Assembly (NCBI GenBank): GCA_038503075.1
Contig: JBCAML010000004.1
Span: forward strand, 1,137,149 to 1,201,148
DNA: 64,000 nt
From: Gyromitra esculenta
Lineage: Eukaryota; Ascomycota; Pezizomycetes; Pezizales; Discinaceae
Reading direction: 5' to 3'
Shown here: positions 11,601 to 22,530 of the stretch, in pieces
Layout: every line of letters starts with the position of its first letter
Position numbering within the stretch: position 1 is the first letter of the stretch
Position numbers and translations under genes: made by a program
The notes under the pieces: generated by a model
Databases searched by the model: none
Told to the model about the DNA's origin: nothing
What the model saw: the letters and a program-made list of their open reading frames with translations, nothing else

Positions 11601-14600
11601 CACGGTTGAGTCCCTTGTTTAAGCCCTTCGGTATCCCCGGAGGTGAGCAGATCTACTTAAACGAGGTATAAACACGTTCAGAGTGCAGGGTTTTACAGGT
11701 CCTATGATGGATATCTTGAGCGAAGTATCGGCGGTGGTTCACAACAACAGCGAGGATTACGAAGTAGAATCAAAGTGAGATTATAACGATACAAGAGAAG
11801 TGAAACGAACGTTCTTAAAGAAAAGAAGAAGAAGGTACTGAATGACAACTAGAATCCGTCTCTTAAATACCCCACTTTCATTACTCCAAAACACATACCC
11901 GAACATAACTGAACAACAACAAAGACATTATTTTACCCTAACCGAAACCATTACAACCAACATATTGTCCCCAACCCGTTATCCGTTTTCATCAGTGAAA
12001 TTCGATGACAAAGACTTGACTCATTGTAATAGAAACCCAAAGAAACATGAGACATAGTAACACGACATAACAACCCTGTACCCCTGTACCTAGCCGACTA
12101 ACGAAAGCAACCATCCATGAAAATAAGCAACATTTCACGGATTAAGGATTGGGTATAGGGTTAGGTTTAAGTTAGACGGTTGTCATGGGTTTGGAGATTG
12201 CTGTATAATGTTATTGTATTTCGGTTGTTATCGGTTATCGGTTTGAGAGGGAAAAGCGGGGTATTTAAAGGACGGATTTTGGTTATTCTTTGTCTTTCTC
12301 TTTTCTTTCCTTAAGGAACGTTCTCGTTTCACTTCTGTTGTATTTGTTATAATTCTACTCCGATTCTACCTCAGAATCCTCGCTGTTGCTGTAAAAGAAC
12401 ATCGCCGATACTTCGCCTTGAAGTATACCTCTCGTAGGACTTGTAGACCCTATCACACTCCTCGAACGTATTGGTCTCTCGCTTAAGTAGCACTGCTCAC
12501 CTTCAGGGATACTGAAGGGCTTAACGAGAAGCCAACCGTGAGACAACGTCTTCTATCGTACACTCTTGTATTTTACAATACAAACTTTGGTTACATCTTG
12601 TAATCCTTCGCTGTCGTCGTCTTCAAGTCCTCTTTACTTGAACCACTAGTAGAGCCTGGAGAATCCTGTATACACACTCTCTCACGGTTGGGTCCCTCTT
12701 TAAACCCTTCAGTATCTGTGAAGGTGAGCAGTGCTACTTGAGTGAGGTATCAACACGTTCAAAGAGTGCAATATTTCTACAATGTAAGACCAGTACTTCT
12801 TACCGCACAGGAAATCTCCAAGAAGCTTTAGATAACAATCTAGATACTATAACCTGCCCGGTTGCTATCCGCAACACAATACACAGGCACAAGTCCTAAC
12901 TACTTCTTATAAACCGCTAAAAGATAACGATAGGGTTCAAAGTAGGGATCGAGCAAAGTTCTGTGAAGAACTTCCAATAGTAAGGTTTTAATAACTAACG
13001 CTGAAGGGACAAGGCCTTGCTAAGTGAGATAAAAGTAATTCAAAAGTAAAAGAGTAAATTGCATGGAAGTAATTTGCTAGAAACAATATAATATTGATAA
13101 GGCTCATTCTTCGTCGCTAATGATCCGACTCAGAGTTTACATCCACTGCCAGAGTATTTATAATGCCTCCTCTCTACTATGTTTGGGTATAGTGTGGTGT
13201 AGAGGCGCTAACTACTATGACAACATGAAACCACTTCGCCTTATCTCCATACCTGATACCCAATTGAGTTCCCTGGCCCCGATCCATGATTCTCCGAGCA
13301 GTATGCAGGTCGGTAACACGGGAGTTACGTATTCATTTTCATTGCGTTCGTCTCTTCGAGACGATCATTTCACCTATCCGAATCGTCGTGTAGCATTGCG
13401 TTCCCTTATCTTTGTCAGTCTGTAACCCCGCCAGTTTAGGTCCAATTCGCAATCCGTTTGAACCACAGCGAAGCCAGACACTTCCCCTACATACCCTCCG
13501 GGTCCCATGCCGCAGGACGGTTTTGCTTGACGGCCTAGGGGTTACTTTTGCCCTCTGGGAGAGGTCTTTCGGTCTGTTCTTCTCCAAATACTATACCTAC
13601 TGGAAGGATTGGAGGCAGGGTAACAGGCTCCAGTCCCGATCCGGAAGGTGCTAAAGTAGGGTAACTCCAAAGATAGGGTAACTCCAGGACCAGGAACTCC
13701 TTCAAAAGGTACAGGTATAACATACAAGTTCTACAGGGGTCTATCTCAAGGCGAGATCAGTGCAGCGAGGTAAACAGCGACAGAGAGAGTTCTGAGAGGG
13801 AACCGAGATTGTATTGATTTCATGGATTTAGGATTGGGTACAGGGTTAGGTTTCGGTTTGATGGTTGTTACATGCTTTTTCATTGATTGACGTTGTTGCT
13901 TTGATAATGGATGCGAAGATATGTATTCATAGTTACGTTGTTGTTTTATGCTTTCTGCTTTCGGTTACAATGAGTCATACGTTTGTTATCAAAGAGATTA
14001 ATATGATATCGCGCTTGGCTTCTCTTGTACTTTTTTTTTTCTTGCTTGAAGGAACGTCTTCTAATGTACACTTATTGTATTTCACAATACAACCTTCGGT
14101 TACATCTCGTAATCCTTCGCTGTCACTGCCTTCAAGTCATCATAACTTCTTTCTTCTTTTAATTTTTGATACACACTCTCTCGTTACCTTCTCGTTCAAG
14201 AAGACCGCTTATCTCTGATACCTGAGCTTGACGAGAATCTCGCCGCTTGAGAGTTTCTGTTTATGATGACTTAATAATGTCTTTGTATTTCTGTTATTGG
14301 TTATCGTTTTGATTTAAAGTTATGATTTAAGCGACGGATTTCATTCATTCTTTGTCTTCTTCTTCTTCTTTCCTTAAGCAACGTTCTCGTTTACCTTCTG
14401 CTGTATTTGCTAGAATACTATCCTGGTTCTACCTTACAATCCTTGCCGTCACTGTCTATTTTGCTGCCTCTATCTCGCCTTTCGAGACACTCAAGAGAAC
14501 CCGTGTGTTCGTACTCTTCGAACGTGTTGATACCCCACTTAAGTAGCACTACTCACCTTCAGGGATACTTAAGGGCTTAACGAGGGGCTCAACCGTGAGA

Positions 14601-14969
14601 ATTGAATAAACACAGTAGAAGGTAAACAAGAACGTTGCTTAAGAAAAGAAGAAAGAAAAGACAAAGAACGAACAGAATCCATCGCTTAAATACCCCGCTT
14701 TCCCATACCATATCCCATACCCGACAACAACCGAAACATATCCGAACAACAAAGACATTATGTAAAATAAGTAAACCATAACCACTGATAACCTCATCCT
14801 AGCCCATTACCCAGTTCTATCCGTGAAACTCTCGCCGCTAAGTTTTTCTCACGGTTCAGTTCCTCTTTAAGCCCTTCAGTATCTCTGAAGGTGAGCAGTG
14901 CTACTTAAGCAAGAAACTAACTCGTTCGAGAGCCATCTGACGATGTTTTCGCACGATTGATGGGTACGT

Positions 14970-15605
14970 GGTCGCTAAGCATGTTATTCTTCTTTGTGTT
15001 TCTTTGGCTTTCCGTTACGATGAGTCATGTTTTTGTCATCAATGAAGTTGGAACTCTAGTATATAAGCGAAGGGATTCCCCCTCTTGTTGTACTTTTTCT
15101 TCTTCTTTTTCTTAACGTCTTATTATGCAACTTCGGTATTTACAATGTCTGGCTCGGTTATCTTCATGCTATATGCCGCCTTCAAGTTTTCTTTACTTGA
15201 ATCACTTGTAGAGCCTGTGGAATCTCGCAAATACTCTCGTCGCTAAGTTTTTCTCAGGTATTGAGGTTCTCGTTAAGCTCTCAGGTATCCCCCGAGATAA
15301 GCAGTGCTACTTGAACGAGAAACCAACGACAAGAGAGTGTACGAAGATTCTACAGGCTCTACTTAGTGGTTCAAGTTATGATGACTTGAAGATGGCGACG
15401 GCGAAAGATTACGAGGTGTAATCCGAGGTTGTATTTGTTAGATACAGTGAGTGTACAATAGAAGACGTTGCTTAAGGAAAGAAGAAGGAAAAGTACAACA
15501 AGAGGGGAAAACACATATACCGTTCCAACGATGACAAAGACATGACTCGTGTAACAGAGCCATGGAAACATGAGAACAAACATCAACACGACCAGTATAT
15601 ATGGC
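14970..15605. mobile_element. Fold-back unit 2, the most complete palindrome
   Basis: Arms of about 280 bases face each other around a centre near 15260-15315. Matching blocks occur in mirror order. They are GATGAGTCATG with GACATGACTCGTG; GTTGGAACT with CGTTCCAAC; TTGTTGTACTTTTTCTTCTT with AGAAGGAAAAGTACAACAAG; GTAGAGCCTGTGGAATC with GATTCTACAGGCTCTAC; and ACTCTCGTCG with CGACAAGAGAGT. Each arm carries a TATA-like box pointing to the centre. Confidence 0.7.
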
Positions 15606-16142
15606 CCGTCAACGAAACATCCATGAAAGTTTTCAAACTGCTTATCTCGGGGATACGAAAGCAGACGGAAAACCCGCGAAGTGCGGTGTTCTACAAGTTC
15701 TACGAGTACGAAGAAAGTATTGGGGATGTTTCACAGTGACAGCGAGGGTTTTGAGGGAGAACCGTGATAGTATTAAGGCAATACAGGTAGAAGTAGACGA
15801 AAACGTTGCTTGAGAGAAAAAGAGAAAAGAATACAAAACAAGCAGAATCGCTTGACAAATACGTTTTAAAAAGTACAAGTCAATGATAAACAAATAATAG
15901 CAAACGAAGCGTTATCTGAAGGAAATCATAGAAAATAAAACTTTCTGCTGCATTATCTGGTTAAATCAGTGAAAGTTTTAGTTCAAGTAGCCTTCATCTT
16001 GAGGATCTGAGAGAACCAAAAACGAATATCATAAGCGCAGAATTTTTGGGTATCTGGTTTAACCTCTAAATGTTAAATGTAATAACATTATTCTCTGTGT
16101 ATATTTGATTATGATTGTATGGCACACGCAGTCTTAGACCTC

Positions 16143-16190
16143 GACCAATCATAATGGGATGTGGAATGCCACTATCTTACAAATAGTGCC
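16143..16190 (+). repeat. Right copy of the 48-base direct repeat flanking the fold-back array
   Basis: Partner of 10993-11040, same orientation, about 77% identical by eye. See that entry. Confidence 0.5.
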
Positions 16191-17648
16191 AAGCGTTCTG
16201 TACAATGTAGCCCCATCTTCCATCCAAAGCCTGCTACCATTGATAATTCTTCAATTGATGTTTATCAAGGTACTTCCAGTCAAGAATGTACCATCTAATA
16301 CCTTCTACACATATATTTGTCTCAAGTAATGGAATATGATACTATTTCTCCCTGCGTATATCTCATCATGATTGCAGCATTTCTTGGAACGTTCCACATT
16401 GAGCTTTTTAAACTCAAAAATGAGGTCTAATTCTGCCACAGCCACAAGATTCCTTGCTCTATACAAAGCTAATAAGTGTTTAGACTATGCTGCTAGAGAC
16501 TATTTAGCTTTTCTTGTGTTGTTTGCTCTATTGTGCAACTCAGAATTAGAGCTCAAAAAGGCGGTCGAGGTCTAAAATTTCGTGCGCCATCGTATTTATA
16601 AGAACGGTTCCACTCTCCCATTTTTACAGCCAAAATGAGATTTTATTCCGCAACAACCACCCATGCCTCTGCCTTATGGGAACTTGCAAAGCTTCATTAC
16701 TATACTAACAGACTTTGCAAGTTTTCTTGGACTGCCTGACTTTCTGTGGAGGCGGGAATTTCGACCTAAAATCGAGGTCGACATTCAAGCATGCACGAAC
16801 TATACTCTTAAAGACTAAAAATAAGAAAAAACTAAAATTCGCAAATCAAAAATCATAAAAATCGAAAAACTCAACAACCACGCTCTAAAATACTTCTTAA
16901 AAACCCAGCTCGCACTTGGCTATACCCCTCATACCCCAAACGAAACAACAATAATGAAATGAGCAGCTATTTCTCTCAACTGGATGTCTTCATCAATGCC
17001 GTACCTTCGGAAAGGCGGTCTCATTGCTTTGACCTATCCACTGATTTCCAAATCTCCCATTCCTGCTCTTACTACCTTCTCTTCTCATTCTCCTACTCCC
17101 TTGCCCCTCTCTTTTCCTTCACAATTTTTTTCCACAGCTTGTCCCCCCACTCTGCCCTTGCATGTAGCATTCTTGTGCCTAGATAAAACAATAAAATAAT
17201 AGTTTAACAAAAGAAAAAACATGCTCTCTTCCTTCGCATAGAAAATTATCCACTAGAAACACACTTTCACCTTGGCTGGCATCTCGCCTTCCTACTCGAG
17301 CATAACCGTTGAGATCTCAAACCAAAGATCTACCGGTCGTGTGCGTTCGTATTTATTTATATCTTGTTCTCTGGTTTGTTTAGGATCTTAGTTGACTGAG
17401 ATATTCGATCCGTAACCGACTGGTACAATGATTGCTCGTTCGTCTCTCCCGCCCAACGGGAAAGTATTATCGCTGAATTGCGTTCCACCCCGGACCTTCA
17501 AGTCAACACTAGCTATAATCACTCTTGTTTGAAAAGTTTTTGGACAACGTTTTAAAGTCGATGTCCACACCTGCTAGCCAAACCCAAAAAGCAATTCAAC
17601 GAGACGACACACTAGAGATGCAGACTAATTTAGAGCCGATACATTCAT
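16191..17648. other. Intergenic, no supported gene
   Basis: AT-rich sequence with an interspersed repeated motif (GAGGTCTAA / TCGAGGTCTAAA at 16420, 16566 and 16750) and a pyrimidine-rich tract near 17050-17130. No frame is convincing. Confidence 0.4.
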
Positions 17649-18620
17649 CTATGTCGGAGGCTTCCGTTGAAGCGTAATTGGCCCATTTATAGAACGCCTG
17701 AGGTTGTAATGTTGTGGATCGCCTTTGCGGTTATAATTAAGATCCATAGAGTCTTGCCCATGGTGAGGAGGAAGAGGTTCTAAACGGCTGTGGATATCTC
17801 TTAGCTTCAACGTATCTCCTTCGTAGTTCTGAAGGAATCGGATCATCCTCTGGGTGAATGATGTCGACCCTACGGCCGGTGTAAGGGTTCTTTCCGGACA
17901 GCCTATGAGCTCCACAGCGTGTCTCCAGTATAGGCGGTAAAGAGCGGATTCAGCGTAACACGCATCGATGAACATTCCAACGTCCGACTTGTGGCCTAGA
18001 ATGCAGTCCCGAATCGGCGCCCAGCGAATATCACAGCCTTTCATGGATAAACGATAGTCTTGTTGATTGCCGATAACTCCATGACCCCCATAGTAAATGA
18101 GTAATAAGTGTGAATCGCCATCATACTTATCGAGGAAATCCGAAACCGCCTCTTCCAATGCCCTTTGAGCGACTGATTCTGTTTTTTTGATAGGTATCGA
18201 AAAAATTTCGCCCGGAATTCCCCACTTATCCCGGAAAACTTTTTCAAGGTCTTGGGCCTCCTTCAAACAGTTCCCGAGATCGTCGTTCTCCCAAACGAGG
18301 AATAAGATATGACGGGAAGTATATTCTTCTGACTTGCGAGATGGTTCGGCAGTGGTAGGGTCCCAATCTTCGAGACATCTCTGGACTTTAAAATGCAGCC
18401 GCTTTGTATGGAAACGAAATATTTGTGCAATTTTTTTACCGTATTCTCCACGGGAAAGGGACGAAGGAATCCGCATTGCAACGTCTTGAATATAATTAGC
18501 CGCTAAATACAGCAAGACGGTAGATGCGTAAGTTGACACGACCAAAGCTCCCGCCGCAGAACCTATCAGGCTAGGAATTCTGCAGTCGTATTGGTACCGA
18601 CTGGAGAAAGATATGCCCAC
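17649..18620 (-). CDS. Caspase-like (C14) protease, paralogue 2, 5' end unresolved
   Basis: A 323-codon frame ending in a stop at 17649. The caspase landmarks are intact: IYYGGHG with the catalytic His (residue 180 of the open frame) and MFIDACYA with the catalytic Cys (221), then TPAVGSTSFTQRM and a C-terminal SINGPITLQRKP shared with the other two paralogues. Residues of about 17-44 (GSAAGALVVSTYASTVLLYL) form a likely membrane segment, as in paralogue 1. The frame has no ATG before a stop 12 codons upstream of 18620, so the start must come from an upstream exon. A protein-like minus-strand frame at 19164-18856, ending near a GTAATA donor, is a candidate but I could not fix the acceptor. 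Coordinates cover the certain part only. Otherwise the gene is uninterrupted and looks functional. Confidence 0.75.
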   Translation of the reverse strand: MGISFSSRYQYDCRIPSLIGSAAGALVVSTYASTVLLYLAANYIQDVAMRIPSSLSRGEYGKKIAQIFRFHTKRLHFKVQRCLEDWDPTTAEPSRKSEEYTSRHILFLVWENDDLGNCLKEAQDLEKVFRDKWGIPGEIFSIPIKKTESVAQRALEEAVSDFLDKYDGDSHLLLIYYGGHGVIGNQQDYRLSMKGCDIRWAPIRDCILGHKSDVGMFIDACYAESALYRLYWRHAVELIGCPERTLTPAVGSTSFTQRMIRFLQNYEGDTLKLRDIHSRLEPLPPHHGQDSMDLNYNRKGDPQHYNLRRSINGPITLQRKPPT

Positions 18621-19887
18621 ACTCAGGAACCTCCAATCAGTACTAGTGTCAAAGGTTTAGAGTATTGGGATTGCTCAAAGACCTTTGCACACGAATAACG
18701 CATGGAATTAAGATGCCGAGGTAATACCCTAGTATCCGCCGCCCCAAGTTACTATTAAAACTGGATAGATACGGTACAATCCTCCCATATCCCCAGAGCC
18801 CGAAGTACCAGGGAGCAAACGAGAGCTCTGTGGCATCCGGTTCTACATACTGCAGTCAGTATATTACCGCCCAAACCCAAGGAATGAACCAGGATGTTTT
18901 TTGCACACCAGTGTTCGCGCCAAGCGATGGTTCCGGAGGTGCTCGCTGTGCTGATGATGATCGCCAACCAACATCAGTCGGAATTGTCTTCGTAAGTGTC
19001 CGAAGGACACGTTCTTTACCGGTTTCATGGTAAAGCGGTGTTTCTGCTTTCTCGTGCCTTTCTTTGGTGTTAGGGGTGCCTTCTATCCACCTGGAAACGG
19101 TTGCCTTTAGAGATCCGTAAGATTTCGACAGTACAGAACGCATGAGTGCATAAGCGGTGATCATGAGGGTTTATAGCATTTACCAAGTGAAATATTTCAA
19201 GAATTCACGAAGCTGAGAGAACAAAGCGGTTGTAAAAAGGAAACGAGGAGGTATATATAAATAGGGGCACGTTGACTCATAGCTGACTCATTGTTAGCTG
19301 ATTGAATCACCAGCAGGGATGCTGGTTCGGAGTATTGAGTGCGAAGACGCCCGGATATCAACGTCCAAGTACTTCCGCTTCCCTCGAGTATACCGGCAGT
19401 TGTGAGCATATATCGGCAATCGTGTTTAGCAGGAGCTAGGGTTTATATAAGTACAAATTTATCCCGCGCCTGCCTACCAGCCTGCCTACTCGCTCAAAAG
19501 ATGCTGCTTCAAGGGTATACTTCCAGATAATATATCACATATCCAACCACCTACCCGCTGCATATGTTTGTGAAAAGTAAGGTCTCTACGCCTATCCCTC
19601 TGGGCACTCAAGCTAGGCTACAGCTTCGAAAACGTTGGTAGAGGTCCCTTATGTATTGCATATGCAGCCTCTCATCGCTCAGCTGAATAGATATCATGAC
19701 CCCCTTGATAGGCTATCTCCACTAGAGAGCGGTTCAGAGCGTCTCACTCTGCTCTACTCTGCCGTACGTGCCGCAACAGTACCGAGTATAAAATGTTTCA
19801 GTTGGCTTGGAAGGTAGTCGCTCTGGCAAGGCTATTGGTTTAGGCCAAAAGGCCACGTGGCCACTTTCATTTCATTTTACATGTAAG
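18621..19887. other. Upstream region of caspase-like paralogue 2; possible 5' exon
   Basis: The minus-strand frame 19164-18856 starts with ATG and has ordinary, mostly hydrophilic composition (Lys/Glu/Ser-rich). It may be a 5' exon of the neighbour or a separate small gene. The rest shows no supported gene. Confidence 0.3.
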
Positions 19888-20024
19888 TACTCGTGCTCTG
19901 GCGTAAGCACCTGAAAATGCCTTTTGGTGGCAAAGTTTTTTAATTCGTTCCGCAGCAGCACTTCAAAATTTGGTTGGCCAAAGCTCCACCCTTGTTTTTA
20001 GGTATTTATGCTAGAGCACGAGTA
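19888..20024. mobile_element. MITE family C, copy 1
   Basis: 137 bases. The left end TACTCGTGCTCTGGCGTAAG matches the right end reverse-complemented, TACTCGTGCTCTAGCATAAA, and both continue into an ACCT(G/A)AAAA block. Non-coding. Confidence 0.75.
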
Positions 20025-20027
20025 TGG

Positions 20028-20158
20028 TACTCGTGGTCCAGGGTATGAACTTGAAAACATGATTGGTGAATTTGTATGGAAAAATATCCGCGCACGACTT
20101 CATAGCATATAAAGCCACACACCCCATGTTTTCAGGTTCATATCCTGGATCACGAGTA
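20028..20158. mobile_element. MITE family C, copy 2
   Basis: 131 bases, starting three bases after copy 1. The left end TACTCGTGGTCCAGGGTATG and the right end reverse-complemented, TACTCGTGATCCAGGATATG, both continue into AAC(T/C)TGAAAACATG. Arms about 34 bases. Confidence 0.8.
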
Positions 20159-20819
20159 CTCCATACCGCTTTTCTGCAGCTAGCTGTACGTACTTGTCTA
20201 GCAGTTCGTTTTCTCTCCTCTCTCAAGATGGTTCCCGTCTAAGAGAACCTTGCTTACCGAGAAACCCTGCTAAATCCAATCATTCCATCTTAGCAAGAGT
20301 AATTTTTCTCTGTTCGTGTAACGGGCGGGGCACAAGTCCCCTATCTCATCATGTGCTAGAGCCTGATTCCTAGTACGACCGTCCCATCGGACTCCCACAA
20401 ATCTTGATCGCTGCGGAAAAAACGATAGGGGAAAAGCTGCTGAAATACGACATGGGAATACCCTAAATTAACCTCAATGTAAAATGGAGTATTATGAGAG
20501 GATAGACGCCTTCACGGTCCATCCAGATACGCTAACGGGAATAGGAATTCTCTACCAAATATTAGCCAATCATCATCTGTCCGGGTGAGGGGAGCCGTGG
20601 AGGCGTGCCCCCGTGCTCAATAGCGGCTGATCTAGTCAAGCTGGTGAGGCTGCAATGAGCATCGAGATCTCGAACTGCTTCTACAGCGGCAGGGGCAGGG
20701 CGCACTTGTAAGTGGTACAAAATACCTACAAGGCGTATAGGGAGCTCAAGTCTATTCCCCCAAAAAGGAGAGATTTCAAGTTCCGATATTGGTTTGCAGG
20801 CCAATCTGGAGTTAGCAAT

Positions 20820-21020
20820 ACGTGTGCTCGTTCCCGGTAATACTTGGGACAGACACTTACATGTTAGAGTAGCAGCTGCAGGCATATGAACCGGAAAACG
20901 AGGGTGCGTGGTTTTGTGCGCTGCGCCATTAGGCACGGGTTTTGTTGCATAGAAAACCATACACCCCATGTTTTCTGATTCGTATGCTTGCTAACATGTG
21001 ATGCCCGAGCACAAGTAGCA
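20820..21020. mobile_element. Decayed relative of MITE family C
   Basis: Inverted halves share ACATGTTAG, GCATA(T/C)GAA and GGAAAAC / AGAAAAC blocks, and the stretch CCATACACCCCATGTTTTCT resembles 20110-20132 of copy 2. The ends are diverged and uncertain. Confidence 0.4.
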
Positions 21021-21618
21021 TGTGAGGTTTTCTAACCAGCCAGACAGCTGAGATCCGCCTTACTCTCCAACAGACCGAGATCTTTCAGCAGCTTGAATAT
21101 GAGTATGAACCAAAAAACATGGGGACATATGTGACTCGATATGCTGCAGCCTCCGGCAGAATTATTGTAGAATTATGGCGACTCATGATCTAAAGCTCTT
21201 ATTAGTCTTCCGAGATTCATTGGAAATATTGTGGTAGTAGTACTAGCAGCTTAGGCGTTCGCTTACCCTCATGCATGGTAGTCGTTTAATGAGGCGACAG
21301 CAACACCGCACCCCTGCAGCAGGACCAACTTCACCATGCAGACAATGGAGCTGAAATGTAAAAATAAGCAAGTGGGTGGAGCTACATAAGAAACACTTTT
21401 ATCTTGAAGCTTAGTTCTAAACTCTTTTGTGAACATGGAGAAAGAGCCTATATTGTTGGAGTATGGCATTGCCGCTGTCGCCTCCTTAAACGACTACCAC
21501 CGTAGAAGCGAATTTATTAAGTATAGCAACGAGCAATAAGTGCTAGTTAGAGAAAAGTTTGCAAGACAAAGAAAAGCTCTACGAAATGCCTTGATAGTCT
21601 CTTCTGACGGCTTGGGTA
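21021..21618. other. Intergenic, no supported gene
   Basis: Repeat-like fragments (GAGTATGAACC..AAACATGGGG near 21100, CAGCCTCCGGCAGAATTATT near 21147, the latter resembling the ends of the element at 27523-27684). Nothing else supported. Confidence 0.4.
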
Positions 21619-22530
21619 CTAAATGGATTCGACCGTAGAAGATTTTTTCTTAGAATCAGAACGAACAAACCCTAAGAACTCCCACAACCGCTGTATCCAG
21701 ATGCTCGAGTCTCTTACAGAGGCTTGGGATATAACCTCATATCCCCTCTTAGAATGCTGGAGGGTGATAGAACCAAGCTTTGATTTTTTGAGCATGCAAT
21801 GGACTGGATCTGCTTTGAGGCGAGGTTGTTTCAGCTCCTTCAGTTCTTCAAGGAGCTCTTCCAATGTGATATCTCGATCGTAATTGCCGAGAATTCTGAG
21901 GATTGCACTCGTAAACGATTTTGGCCCAACGCCTGGCGTGGTCTTGTTCTCCGCGCAGGCTGCTAATATCTCGATGGTATGTCGGTGATAATTACGGTAT
22001 TTGGCAGCCTCAGATTTGCAAGCATCGAGCAAAATTGCAATATCAGCCTTACATTTCATCAACTGTTCCCGGATTCGACTAAAATAGACATCGTAGGTCT
22101 GCCCTGCATTTTCCATGGAAAGGGTGTACATCCCGTGACCGCTGATAGCCCCATGGCCTCCGTAGTGAAGCAGGAGCAAGCGCATTTGCCCGTCGTGAAT
22201 TTTGATAAACTTTGAGACAGCTTTTTCCACTTTCCTTTGCAGTTGTTTCGGAGAGTTGATGAAAGGGATCTCGTAGATCTCAGCACTAAATCCCCAGCTA
22301 CTTTCCAGCTCTAACTTGAGGTTTTGTGCCTCGCTAAGGCATCCGCCGATATTATCCTGTTCGAAAACAAACAATATTGCATGGCAACTAGTGTATCTTA
22401 ATGGTCCGGGGTTTGAATGGCATGCGACGATATTCGCTGTAGCCGGGGAGAGGTCAAGCAAAGTCCGAGATACGTTGCTGGCTGCGGGCCCGTTGTGTAT
22501 ACCAAATTTCTCGTATTCCTTAAGTGCCAT
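21619..22530 (-). CDS. Caspase-like (C14) protease, paralogue 3
   Basis: A single-exon frame of 303 residues from ATG 22530. It has LHYGGHG with the catalytic His (126) and LLDACKS with the catalytic Cys (171), then EILAACAENKTTPGVGPKSF and the terminal KLGSITLQ block found in all three genes. The usual Ser/Tyr after the catalytic Cys is Lys here, which sits next to the active site and may change specificity or activity. This model has no membrane segment. The open frame extends 20 or more codons upstream of the ATG, so an upstream exon with a membrane segment, as in paralogue 1, is possible. It is closer to paralogue 1 than to paralogue 2 by the shared PGVGP and DPV/EPV blocks. Confidence 0.78.
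   Translation of the reverse strand: MALKEYEKFGIHNGPAASNVSRTLLDLSPATANIVACHSNPGPLRYTSCHAILFVFEQDNIGGCLSEAQNLKLELESSWGFSAEIYEIPFINSPKQLQRKVEKAVSKFIKIHDGQMRLLLLHYGGHGAISGHGMYTLSMENAGQTYDVYFSRIREQLMKCKADIAILLDACKSEAAKYRNYHRHTIEILAACAENKTTPGVGPKSFTSAILRILGNYDRDITLEELLEELKELKQPRLKADPVHCMLKKSKLGSITLQHSKRGYEVISQASVRDSSIWIQRLWEFLGFVRSDSKKKSSTVESI

Larger units (their letters stand above)
11180..15900. repeat. Array of degenerate fold-back (palindromic) repeat units
   Basis: A 4.7-kb block made of many diverged copies of a few blocks in both orientations. One block is the inward-facing arm (AATGAGTCAT, then TATATAAGCGAAGGG, then TTGTACTTTTTCTTCTTC, then CTTAA..AACGT). Another is the GTATTTCACAATACAA / TCGTAATCCTTCGCTGTC block. 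The third is a central block with CTCAGGTATC and GAGCAGTGCTACTT. Arm or partial arm copies start near 11200, 11480(-), 11760(-), 12290, 12550, 13890, 14350, 14600(-), 14980, 15380(-) and 15740(-). Two copies are still clear whole palindromes, 11200-11600 and 14970-15605. No long coding frame, no reverse-transcriptase motif. Could be fold-back transposons or rearranged solo LTRs; the palindromic layout favours the former. Confidence 0.65.

Noticed and set aside
11200..15900. Simple reading of the repeat block as solo LTRs of a retrotransposon
   Set aside because: TATA-like boxes and a GTACTTTTTC block look LTR-like, but the units are mirror-symmetric, no internal gag/pol was found and no clean TG..CA borders with target duplications were seen. 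Kept only as an alternative.
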